From Gemmatimonadota bacterium (lineage in GTDB: Bacteria > Gemmatimonadota > Gemmatimonadetes > Gemmatimonadales > GWC2-71-9): a DNA stretch of 9,903 bases. The DNA lies in assembly GCA_003221075.1 (NCBI GenBank), contig QHUF01000135.1, positions 1 to 9,903 on the forward strand, given 5' to 3'. The notes beneath the pieces are model-generated. The model ran no database searches, had not been told where the DNA came from, and saw only the letters and a program-made list of their open reading frames with translations. The position numbers and the translations under genes are program-made. Of the stretch, positions 1 to 9,772 are shown piece after piece (within the stretch, counting starts at the first letter, position 1; every line of letters starts with the position of its first letter).

Positions 1-262
1 CATTTTCAACATCGCCATGCTCATCTTCGCCTGCCTGCTTGTCTGGCTGTTCTACCGGCGCAAACGGCAGTTCCCCATGGTTTTCGTTTGGGTGATGGGC
101 ATAAGCATTTTCGTTAACCTCTGCGACCATGTACTCGCGAGCGCCCTACCCCTGACGACGCCCACGAACTGGGCAAGGTTCGTGGGTTATGCGCTCGTCG
201 CGCTGCTGTGGATCGGGTACATGCGGCGTTCGCGGCGCGTGCGGAATACGTTCGTCGAGTGA
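1..262 (+). CDS. C-terminal part of a DUF2569-like membrane protein (5' end outside window)
   Basis: The frame is open from the first base of the window, so the gene starts upstream; about 86 residues are visible before the TGA at 260-262. A hydrophobic helix just after the edge ends in a basic stretch (YRRKRQFP). A second hydrophobic segment follows (VFVWVMGISIFVNL), then a third (FVGYALVALLWIGY) running into a basic tail with the pattern MRRSRRVRNTFVE. From memory, the 'aliphatic helix, Tyr-Met, Ser-Arg-Arg-Val-x-x-Thr-Phe' ending is typical of DUF2569 proteins, small inner-membrane proteins of unknown function. It probably sits in the cytoplasmic membrane with the basic tail in the cytosol. 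The next gene starts 38 bases downstream on the same strand, so co-transcription is possible. The family call relies on the C-terminal pattern alone; any small polytopic membrane protein is the alternative. Confidence 0.6.
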   Translation, partial: IFNIAMLIFACLLVWLFYRRKRQFPMVFVWVMGISIFVNLCDHVLASALPLTTPTNWARFVGYALVALLWIGYMRRSRRVRNTFVE

Positions 263-300
263 GCTGGGAACCGATCGCGCATCGGCAGGGTTAAGAGGCC

Positions 301-1215
301 ATGTCAATTCGCGCCGTCAAATCAATTTCTCAGTCGCAGCTCACCCTCGAGGGGGCCGGCGTCAAACTGCGCCGCGCGTTTGGATTTGGCCGCACCAGCG
401 ACTTCGATCCGTTCCTGCTGCTCGATGACTTCCGCAACGAACATCCCGAGGACTATCTCCCGGGCTTTCCGTGGCATCCCCATCGCGGCATCGAGACGAT
501 CACCTACGTGCTGAGCGGCAGCGTGCAGCACGGCGACAGCCTCGGCAATAAGGGCACAATGGGGGCCGGCGACGTGCAGTGGATGACCGCCGGCAGCGGC
601 ATTCTGCACCAGGAGATGCCGAAGGGCGACGAGCGGGGCCGGATGCACGGCTTCCAGCTGTGGGCCAATCTGCCGCGCAGTCTCAAGATGACCGATCCCC
701 GCTATCAGGACATTCACGCCGCGGAGATCCCGGAGGTCGTGGACGACGACGGTACGCGTGTACGAGTCGTCGCGGGCGATTTCTGGGGCAAGCGCGGCCC
801 GGTCGAGGGTGTGGCCGCCGATCCCCGCTACCTGGACATCTGGATTCCGCCGCGCGTGCGCAAGACGATTCCTGTGGAATCGTCACGCCATGCGTTCGCC
901 TACGTGTTCGAGGGCAACGGCACATTCCGTGATGCCTCGGTGCCACAAGGCGTTCGGACCGATCGCGTGTCCGCGGGGGGCCGAGATGCGGGTAGTGAGA
1001 GCGCGCAGGAGACGGGAAACCGTTCGCTCGTGCTGTTCGATTCTGGCGACGAGATCGCGGTGCAGGCGGGCGAGCAGGGCATGCGGTTCCTGCTCGTGTC
1101 AGGCCAGCCGTTGCAGGAGCCCGTGGCCTGGCAGGGGCCGATCGTGATGAATACGCAGGAAGAGCTGCAGCACGCCTACGACGAGCTGCGACGCGGGACG
1201 TTTATCAAGCGCTAG
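301..1215 (+). CDS. Pirin family protein (bicupin, metal-dependent)
   Basis: This 304-residue protein has the usual pirin length and two-cupin layout. The N-terminal cupin contains FPWHPHRGIETITYVLSG and a later GSGILHQEMP. His59, His61, His103 and Glu105 match the four metal ligands known from human pirin (His56, His58, His101, Glu103), so the Fe(II) site looks intact. The C-terminal cupin covers about residues 180-290, with a low-complexity Gly/Ser/Ala/Asp insert near 225-243. Pirins act in the cytosol; some bacterial members (E. coli YhhW) oxidise quercetin, others bind partner proteins, and the real substrate is usually unknown. The ATG at 301 gives the standard N-terminus. It is preceded by AAGAGG at 293-298, which is rather close, or AGGG at 287-290, which is better spaced. 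A 5-bp hairpin (271-275 with 281-285) lies in the 38-base gap before it. Nothing is missing or broken. Confidence 0.95.
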   Translation: MSIRAVKSISQSQLTLEGAGVKLRRAFGFGRTSDFDPFLLLDDFRNEHPEDYLPGFPWHPHRGIETITYVLSGSVQHGDSLGNKGTMGAGDVQWMTAGSGILHQEMPKGDERGRMHGFQLWANLPRSLKMTDPRYQDIHAAEIPEVVDDDGTRVRVVAGDFWGKRGPVEGVAADPRYLDIWIPPRVRKTIPVESSRHAFAYVFEGNGTFRDASVPQGVRTDRVSAGGRDAGSESAQETGNRSLVLFDSGDEIAVQAGEQGMRFLLVSGQPLQEPVAWQGPIVMNTQEELQHAYDELRRGTFIKR

Positions 1216-1227
1216 CGATTTTCGATT

Positions 1228-1255
1228 TAGGGCGGTTATCGTTCACGCCGCCCTA
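1228..1255 (+). promoter_or_regulatory. Inverted repeat covering the leader of the symporter gene
   Basis: The arms TAGGGCGG (1228-1235) and CCGCCCTA (1248-1255) are perfect 8-bp complements around a 12-base loop. The second arm includes the A of the ATG at 1255. It fills most of the 39-base gap after the pirin stop. There is no T-run after it, so it is not a classical terminator for pirin, although it could protect a 3' end. In the mRNA it would hide the symporter start, and the only purine-rich SD-like bases are inside the first arm. Confidence 0.4.
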
Positions 1256-2369
1256 TGTGGACCTTCCTTCGCCGTCGGACCCTGACGCAGTGGATCGTCG
1301 CGGCCATGTTTGCCGGCGTTGCGATCGGGGCCATGGTTCCGGCGTTCGCCGTCTCGCTGCTGCCGATCTCGACGGCATTCATTCGGATCATCAAGTCGAT
1401 CATCGTGCCGTTGATCTTCGGCACGCTGGTCGTCGGGATCGCGGGGCACGGCGACGACATGAAGCGCGTCGGCCGGCTCGCCCTGAAGTCCATCGTCTAT
1501 TTCGAAATCGTCACCACGCTGGCCCTCTTCCTCGGCCTGCTGACGGTCAACGTCATGAAGCCCGGGGTGGGGGCCGCACTCGCGGCTCCCGCCGCCGGCG
1601 CCACGCCGCCGGCCAGTGAGCCCGTCACGTTCGCCAGCGTCCTCGAGCACCTCGTACCGCAGAGTTTCTTCGACGCGGCGGCCCGCAACGAAATGCTGCA
1701 GATCGTGTTGTGGTCGGTCCTCTTCGCGATCGGCCTGACGCAGGTGCGCGGCCGGCCCAAGGAGACGATGCTCGGGTTCTGCGAGGCTGTTGCCGAGGTG
1801 ATGTTCAAGTTTACGGGGATCGTCATGAAGTTCGCGCCGTTCGCCGTGGCCGCGGCCCTGGCGGTGACGGTGGGCAAGCCGGGTGGCCTCAGAAACCTCC
1901 GTTTTCGACGGCTTCCTCTGAAGCGGCGCTGCCGAAAGCCATGGAGCGCATAGAAGCGCTCGGCGTCCCGCGCCGCATCGTCGCGTTCGTGATGCCGACC
2001 GGATACTCGTTCAACCTCGACGGCAGCACGCTCTACCTGTCCGTCGCGTCGATTTTCGTCGCGCAGGCGAGCGGGATTTCGCTCTCCCTCGGCCAGCAGC
2101 TGCTCATGATGCTCACGCTGATGTTGACGAGCAAAGGGGTCGCCGGCGTGCCGCGAGCGTCGCTCGTGATTCTCATGGGCACCGTAGCGTCGTTCAATCT
2201 GCCAATAGGGGCCGCGATCGCGTTGATCGGCGTGGATGTGCTCATGGACATGGCGCGTACCACGGTGAACCTCATCGGCAACTGCCTGGCGACCGTCGTG
2301 ATGGCGCGCTGGGAAGGCGATTTCGATGACGCTCGCGCGGTCGTAACCAAAACGGCCGAAGCCGCGTAG
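1255..2369 (+). pseudogene. Dicarboxylate/glutamate:cation symporter (DAACS family), broken by internal deletion and frameshift
   Basis: The intact ancestor would be a polytopic inner-membrane protein driving uptake of C4-dicarboxylates or glutamate/aspartate with Na+ or H+. The first part (1255 to about 1890) encodes the N-terminal scaffold: MWTFLRRRTLTQWIVAAMFA, IIKSIIVPLIFGTLVVGI, and MKFAPFAVAAALAVTVGKPG at residues 191-210, which is the family's TM5. This frame then runs into non-family sequence and stops at 1951-1953. The family sequence resumes in another frame at about 1902 with FSTASSEAALP (hairpin HP1), continues through MPTGYSFNLDGS (unwound TM7 motif), SKGVAGVPRAS (HP2) and DVLMDMARTTVNLIGN (TM8 Asp/Arg/Asn), and ends at TAG 2367-2369. 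The stretch between TM5 and HP1, about 50 residues including TM6 in GltP-like proteins as I remember them, is absent. The total is about 371 codons against roughly 420 expected. Deletion plus frame change means no complete transporter can be made. An assembly error is the alternative but would have to remove well over 100 bases. Confidence 0.85.
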
Positions 2370-2378
2370 CTTCTCGGC
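2347..2378 (-). terminator. Possible intrinsic terminator of the DUF456-PAP2 unit
   Basis: Read on the minus strand, the arms are GCCGAGAAGC (complement of 2378-2369) and GCTTCGGC (complement of 2362-2355), giving an 8-bp stem with a 2-base bulge and a 6-base loop. CG and a run of four T (2352-2349) follow. It starts 12 bases past the PAP2 stop at 2391. The T-run is short, so this is moderate evidence. The same hairpin overlaps the symporter stop codon on the plus strand but has no T-run in that direction. Confidence 0.4.
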
Positions 2379-2390
2379 ATGAATCCGTAG

Positions 2391-3113
2391 TTAAAAGGCC
2401 ACGCGCCACTCGACGCGGGTGCCAGACAGGAATTGGGGAGGGCCGAGGCCGAAGATGCGCCAGCGGCCCTCGATTATTTTGGCGGTCGTGAACCCGACTG
2501 TCGCACCAGCGAGCACATCCGACAACCAGTGCTTGTGATCGTTGAGGCGCGACCACGCGGTGCCGGTGGCCCCGGCGTATAACAGGACCGTCGCCCACGG
2601 ACGATGGATCTCTTCCGCCAGAGAGGTCGCTAGGACGAACGACATTGTCGCGTGTCCCGACGGGAACGCGTCGTGATTCGAGAAAGGCCGGAAGACGTAC
2701 TGGTCAGCGGTTTCATCGGGGCGGACGCGACCCGTAATCACCTTAATCGCGCCGGTCGTCAGTCCCGCCACGACTACGGAGGCGAGTACCCGGCCGCCGC
2801 TTCGCTGCAGGTCGTTGCGTCCGCTGATGAGACCGGCCAGGAGAATGCCGCCGGGGATGCCGAACACGAGCTCGGGCTCGCCGCCGTTGCGGAACACTCG
2901 GGCGATTGCGTTGCTGCGTGTTGAACGGCTGTCTTGCACCCAGTCGTCCACCCGTCGATCCGCCACACTCACCACGCCGATCGCGCCCACGGCGATCGCG
3001 GCTTCCCACCAGCGGATCGTGTGACTCGGCTGGCGCTGGGCTGGCGCCCTCGTGAACGCGAACAGCTGGCAGATCAGGACCAGCAGACTGCATTTCACGC
3101 CGCCCACGTTCAT
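2391..3113 (-). CDS. PAP2 superfamily phosphatase, exported or membrane-anchored
   Basis: This 240-residue protein carries the complete three-part phosphatase signature of type 2 phosphatidic acid phosphatases: K124-x6-R131-P132, P151-S-G-H154, and S188-R189-x5-H195-x3-D199. His195 is the expected nucleophile and His154 the acid/base. The family removes phosphate from lipid phosphates such as phosphatidic acid or undecaprenyl pyrophosphate, with the active site facing the periplasm. The N-terminus has Lys7, a hydrophobic core at 9-19 and an Ala-Pro-Ala-Gln site near residue 25, which fits a signal peptide or first anchor. Further hydrophobic stretches lie at about 36-50, 82-97, 108-123, 155-166 and 174-187. 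The C-terminus ends in Phe after an amphipathic stretch (VEWRVAF), which is odd for this family. The ATG at 3111-3113 lies 5 bases past the DUF456 stop, and AGGG just upstream overlaps that stop, so translation is probably coupled. The substrate cannot be read from sequence. Confidence 0.93.
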   Translation of the reverse strand: MNVGGVKCSLLVLICQLFAFTRAPAQRQPSHTIRWWEAAIAVGAIGVVSVADRRVDDWVQDSRSTRSNAIARVFRNGGEPELVFGIPGGILLAGLISGRNDLQRSGGRVLASVVVAGLTTGAIKVITGRVRPDETADQYVFRPFSNHDAFPSGHATMSFVLATSLAEEIHRPWATVLLYAGATGTAWSRLNDHKHWLSDVLAGATVGFTTAKIIEGRWRIFGLGPPQFLSGTRVEWRVAF

Positions 3114-3118
3114 GCGCC

Positions 3119-3619
3119 CTAAGATAACGCGGCAAACAGTCCGATGACCGCAATGACGATCCCGAGCGCGATCTTCACGGCAGCAGCGGCAATCCGGCCC
3201 ATGACCGCGCCCCAGCCCGCGCGGGCGGCAACGCCGGCGTGGCGCGAATAGCTGAGCTCGAACACCGCGGCGCCGATGAAGGAGCCGAGGAATGCGCCGA
3301 TGACGCTGCCGATGATGGCGACGGGGACGCCGATCACGGCGCCGACCAACCCGCCGAGCAGTGCGCCCCAGCCCGACCGCGTGGATCCGCCGTAGCGCTT
3401 TGCAAAGCGAAATCCGAGCCAGTTGTCGATGATCTCACCGAGGAACGCAATCGCCAGGATGATCGCGATCATGACCACGCTGACCGTGCGGAACCCCGTC
3501 AGCCACCCGTAGGCGAGGATTCCTCCCACCATGACCCAAAGTCCCGGAAGGCCCAAGGGGATCATCGCCAATCCCACGAGTCCCAGGCCGCTCAGGAGAG
3601 CAATCGCCAGGATCGTCAT
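3119..3619 (-). CDS. DUF456 family membrane protein
   Basis: The chosen reading is 166 residues starting at the ATG complement of 3617-3619, giving MTILAIALLSGLGLVGLAMI. The open frame extends upstream to a GTG at 3694, but those 25 residues are polar and basic and precede the typical DUF456 hydrophobic start, so the shorter form is preferred; a GTGAG lies just before this ATG. Residues 19-29 hold the PLGLPGLWV element typical of DUF456. Membrane segments are likely at about 2-22, 25-41, 46-62, 83-118 and 145-165. Residues 87-118 are rich in regularly spaced Gly (GGLVGAVIGVPVAIIGSVIG), a glycine-zipper-like pair of helices. The ENDN-like stretch GEIIDNWLGFRFAKRYGGS at 61-79 is a conserved-looking polar loop. 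The function of the family is unknown. It is the first gene of a two-gene unit with the PAP2 phosphatase, suggesting an envelope-related role. Confidence 0.88.
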   Translation of the reverse strand: MTILAIALLSGLGLVGLAMIPLGLPGLWVMVGGILAYGWLTGFRTVSVVMIAIILAIAFLGEIIDNWLGFRFAKRYGGSTRSGWGALLGGLVGAVIGVPVAIIGSVIGAFLGSFIGAAVFELSYSRHAGVAARAGWGAVMGRIAAAAVKIALGIVIAVIGLFAALS

Positions 3620-3668
3620 GGTCTCACTACGCACTCGCGCGCCCACGCGATTCCAATGCGGGGGCTTC

Positions 3669-3698
3669 TTGACGATTCCTCCGGTAGGGTGCACTTAT
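3669..3698 (+). promoter_or_regulatory. Weak sigma-70-like promoter candidate
   Basis: TTGACG at 3669-3674 matches five of six bases of the -35 consensus. With an 18-base spacer the -10 position is ACTTAT (3693-3698), which is a poor match. It lies in the divergent gap between the DUF456 gene and the plus-strand genes starting at 3730. Low confidence; the organism's sigma factor preferences are unknown. Confidence 0.2.
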
Positions 3699-3729
3699 TG
3701 CGAGAGATTTTCACCGAAAACCATCCTCG

Positions 3730-4014
3730 ATGGAATACCTGGTGAGCACAGAGCAAGGGGTCCGGACCCCGCAATCCGGTGAGCCACTGATTCTTGGCGA
3801 CGGCCGGCGTTTCGTGTTTGCGATGATCGAGCACGATCTTCGTGGCTGGTGGTTTACCGCGTTTGCGCATGATGGGCGAAGCACCCTCCAGGGAAACACG
3901 CGCCTCGCGTGGGATTCGCAGGCCAGTGCCTGGCGGCCGGATCCCGTGCTGCGCGTACGCGAGCGGCGACGCGTGCGACCCACGCGCGACGCACGGCACA
4001 GACAGCTCGACTGA
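3730..4014 (+). CDS. Small hypothetical protein upstream of the CheB/CheR kinase
   Basis: This is a 94-residue frame from ATG 3730 to TGA 4012-4014. The first 70 residues look like a real folded domain: GEPLILGDGRRFVFAMIEHD, then a Trp-Trp-Phe-rich strand (LRGWWFTAFAHDG) and a strand ending LAWDSQASAWRP. The composition is balanced and codon third positions are mostly G/C. The last 20 or so residues are Arg-rich and low complexity and may have little structure. I do not recognise a family. It ends 23 bases before the kinase ATG at 4038, so the two could be co-transcribed. No convincing Shine-Dalgarno sequence precedes 3730. The main alternative is that it is a chance frame, or that the kinase begins at an upstream GTG (3909) overlapping it. 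Confidence 0.55.
   Translation: MEYLVSTEQGVRTPQSGEPLILGDGRRFVFAMIEHDLRGWWFTAFAHDGRSTLQGNTRLAWDSQASAWRPDPVLRVRERRRVRPTRDARHRQLD
3970..3986 (+). promoter_or_regulatory. Small GC hairpin ahead of the kinase gene
   Basis: CGCGTG (3970-3975) and CACGCG (3981-3986) form a perfect 6-bp stem around the loop CGACC. It lies at the end of the 94-residue frame, 51 bases before the kinase ATG. There is no T-run, so it is not a terminator. In a GC-rich setting it may be chance. Confidence 0.2.
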
Positions 4015-4037
4015 AGCCAGTTAGATTCAACGGTCTT

Positions 4038-8492
<4,455 letters not shown>

Positions 8493-8524
8493 TCCGATGG
8501 AGGAGCTAATCCGTCCGGAGCGTT

Positions 8525-8812
8525 TCAGCCGGCGTGGTCACGGATGGCGATCGGATCGGTCACCCGATAGTGTGCATCGAGCCGCTGCAACTCCGTCTCG
8601 AGCCGTTTATTGACGGCGCGGTTTTGCACCGGGCTGTCAGACACGACCAGGATTTGCGTGCTGCGCTGCTCGAGAATGAGCTGTGCCGCCCACGCCCGCG
8701 CCTGCTCGAAGGCAAACGCGTTCTCAGAATCGAGAAGCTTACGGATCTGACCTAACCCGTCTTGCGGCGGAGGCGGGACGACGCGGTATGCGTACGCCCA
8801 CAGTTGTCGCAT
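8525..8812 (-). CDS. Hypothetical protein (95 residues), partner of the response regulator gene
   Basis: The ATG is the complement of 8810-8812 and the stop lies at 8525. I do not recognise a named family. The sequence looks real: balanced composition, high G/C at third codon positions, and a plausible fold of a strand (LWAYAYRVVPPPP), helices (GLGQIRKLLDSENAFAFEQA, ARAWAAQLILEQ), a hydrophobic strand QILVVSDSP at 53-61 and a charged helix (NRAVNKRLETELQRLD). The QILVVSDSP stretch resembles a Rossmann-like beta-strand and loop, but no binding motif is complete. It has no membrane segment or signal peptide and is probably cytosolic. It follows the NarL-type regulator on the same strand after a 54-base spacer that contains a strong hairpin, so it is probably a lower gene in the same transcript. 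AGG abuts the ATG and is too close for a normal ribosome binding site. It converges on the kinase fusion with a 32-base gap in which I see no terminator. Confidence 0.75.
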   Translation of the reverse strand: MRQLWAYAYRVVPPPPQDGLGQIRKLLDSENAFAFEQARAWAAQLILEQRSTQILVVSDSPVQNRAVNKRLETELQRLDAHYRVTDPIAIRDHAG

Positions 8813-8818
8813 CCTGGC

Positions 8819-8855
8819 ACGCTGGTCCGGCGCACGGCGGCCGGCAATCCAGCGT
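8819..8855 (-). promoter_or_regulatory. Two-tier hairpin in the spacer between regulator and 95-residue gene
   Basis: Outer arms ACGCTGG (8819-8825) and CCAGCGT (8849-8855) pair over 7 bp. Inner arms CCGGC (8827-8831) and GCCGG (8840-8844) pair over 5 bp around an 8-base loop, with an asymmetric internal loop (1 against 4 bases). The structure fills most of the 54-base spacer. There is no T-run on the minus-strand side, so it does not look like a simple terminator. It could stabilise the upstream mRNA, act in processing, or limit translation of the next gene, whose start is 6 bases away. Confidence 0.55.
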
Positions 8856-8866
8856 TGGGGCTAGCT

Positions 8867-9550
8867 CTAGCGGACGAACTTGCGGCGGTCGCCCTTTGGC
8901 GGCGTCTTCTTGTGCGCGTGGGCTGCGATCTGGAGTCGGCTGTGCAACGCGAGTTTTTCCAGGATGTTGTGTACGTGGCTCTTCACCGTGTAGGTCGCGA
9001 TGTTGAGCCGCTGTGCGATCTCCTTGTTGCTGAGCCCCTCGGCGATGAGATCGGTGATCTGCTGCTCGCGTTTGGTCATTCGCACCGACGCCATCATCGG
9101 CGTGTTGCGCAGTACGGACGCTTGCTTGGCGATGTGGGAGAGCAGCGTCCCCGTCAGGGCCGGCGGGACGACGTCGCCGCCATTGGCCACCTGGCGGATC
9201 GTATTGACGAGCTCTTCCAGCGCGGCGTCTTTCGCGATAAAGCCGTTGGCGCCGCGCTTGATGAAGTCGATCACGTCTTCTTCTTCGGGCAGCATGTCCA
9301 TCATGATGATGCGGGAGTGCGGTGCCGCTTCCTTGATGCTTTCGACCAGACGTTGACTGCGATTGCGACCCAGTGCCGCGTCGACGAGCACGACATGGGG
9401 CTTGGCCTCCTCCAACCGCTGCAGGGCCGCCGATCCGCCTTCGGCGCATGCGACGACTTTGAATTCGGTTTGAGAATCGAGGAGTGCCGCGAGACCATCA
9501 CGCAGCAGGCGATTGTCTTCGATGACGAGGATTTGGATTTTTTTGGTCAT
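8867..9550 (-). CDS. NarL/LuxR-family response regulator with atypical receiver
   Basis: This 227-residue protein has a receiver at about 5-122 and a LuxR-type helix-turn-helix at about 157-212. In the receiver Glu11/Asp12 form the acidic pocket, Asp57 is the phospho-acceptor position and Lys107 (GFIAKDA) is present. The usual Thr/Ser at the end of strand 4 is replaced by Asp85 (RIIMMDML), and the normal MPxxxG turn after the acceptor Asp is replaced by ALGRNRS. The DNA-binding part is canonical: MTKREQQITDLIAEGLSNKE, then a recognition helix with TYTVKSHVHNILEKL. It should be a cytosolic transcription factor; its kinase and targets are unknown. The C-terminal 15 residues are a basic tail (Lys/Arg-rich). 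The ATG at 9548-9550 is preceded by GAGGG, about 12 bases away. It is divergent from the GTG-started gene at 9773 and upstream of the 95-residue gene. The nearest kinase is the fusion at 4038-8492, convergent to it, but that protein has its own receiver. Confidence 0.93.
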   Translation of the reverse strand: MTKKIQILVIEDNRLLRDGLAALLDSQTEFKVVACAEGGSAALQRLEEAKPHVVLVDAALGRNRSQRLVESIKEAAPHSRIIMMDMLPEEEDVIDFIKRGANGFIAKDAALEELVNTIRQVANGGDVVPPALTGTLLSHIAKQASVLRNTPMMASVRMTKREQQITDLIAEGLSNKEIAQRLNIATYTVKSHVHNILEKLALHSRLQIAAHAHKKTPPKGDRRKFVR

Positions 9551-9567
9551 TGTTGCTGACGGCCCTC

Positions 9568-9617
9568 GTTCCCGGGCGCGTAGACGAGGTTAGGAAGTAG
9601 GTTGGCCAGTTCCCGGG
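9568..9617. repeat. 9-bp direct repeat upstream of the response regulator
   Basis: GTTCCCGGG occurs at 9568-9576 and again at 9609-9617. The start-to-start spacing of 41 bp is close to four helical turns. Both copies lie within 70 bp upstream of the regulator start, on the same face of DNA. This would fit two half-sites for a dimer or looped pair, though CCCGGG is a common word in GC-rich DNA. Confidence 0.3.
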
Positions 9618-9649
9618 GTATTAGTCAAGTCGCGCCCCAAGGTTCCTGC

Positions 9650-9667
9650 CTCATCCTTTGGGATGAG
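9650..9667. promoter_or_regulatory. Inverted repeat in the divergent control region
   Basis: CTCATCC (9650-9656) and GGATGAG (9661-9667) are perfect 7-bp complements around TTTG. The bases outside do not pair, so the element is sharply bounded. It lies almost midway between the divergent starts at 9550 and 9773. It could be a protein-binding palindrome serving both genes or a hairpin in the leader of either. On the minus strand a GGAACC and a TAATAC lie downstream of it with promoter-like spacing, but neither is strong evidence of a promoter. Confidence 0.4.
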
Positions 9668-9686
9668 TGCGGAAAATTGGCGTCTA

Positions 9687-9767
9687 ACCCTCCCCGGAGG
9701 CTGGGTGTTGCGCATTCGGGGGAGTCGGGTGAATGGTAGGGGGCGCTCCCGCGCCCGAAGGGAGGGT
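9687..9767 (+). promoter_or_regulatory. Structured leader with anti-Shine-Dalgarno sequence ahead of the GTG-started gene
   Basis: The ribosome binding site GGGAGGG lies 6 bases before the GTG at 9773. ACCCTCCC at 9687-9694 is a perfect 8-base complement of GGGAGGGT at 9760-9767. Between them is a hairpin GGGCGC (9741-9746), loop TCCC, GCGCCC (9751-9756). CTCCC at 9746-9750 can also pair with GGGAG at 9760-9764, which would open that hairpin. So at least two structures hide the ribosome site and one leaves it free. This requires a transcript starting upstream of 9687; no convincing promoter is visible. Confidence 0.35.
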
Positions 9768-9772
9768 GGCCT

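Noticed and set aside
1880..1910. Programmed ribosomal frameshifting in the symporter
   Set aside because: There is no slippery heptamer or following structure, and a needed membrane segment is missing, so restoring the frame would not restore the protein.
1710..2369. Second half of the symporter as an independent gene
   Set aside because: Its first 60 or so residues are an out-of-frame reading of the first half, and the family motifs begin only at 1902; it is the 3' fragment of one broken gene.
3620..3694. N-terminal extension of the DUF456 protein from a GTG at 3694
   Set aside because: The 25 extra residues are polar and precede the typical hydrophobic start of the family; the ATG at 3617-3619 fits better.
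3239..3745. Plus-strand open frame antisense to DUF456
   Set aside because: It is extremely Asp/Ala/Arg-rich low-complexity sequence, explained as the mirror of a Gly/Ile/Val-rich membrane protein.
3909..4037. GTG start extending the kinase by 43 residues
   Set aside because: The added residues are Arg/Ala/Thr-rich, lack any domain and overlap the 94-residue frame; ATG 4038 gives the usual short polar lead into CheB. Not excluded, because neither start has a good ribosome site.
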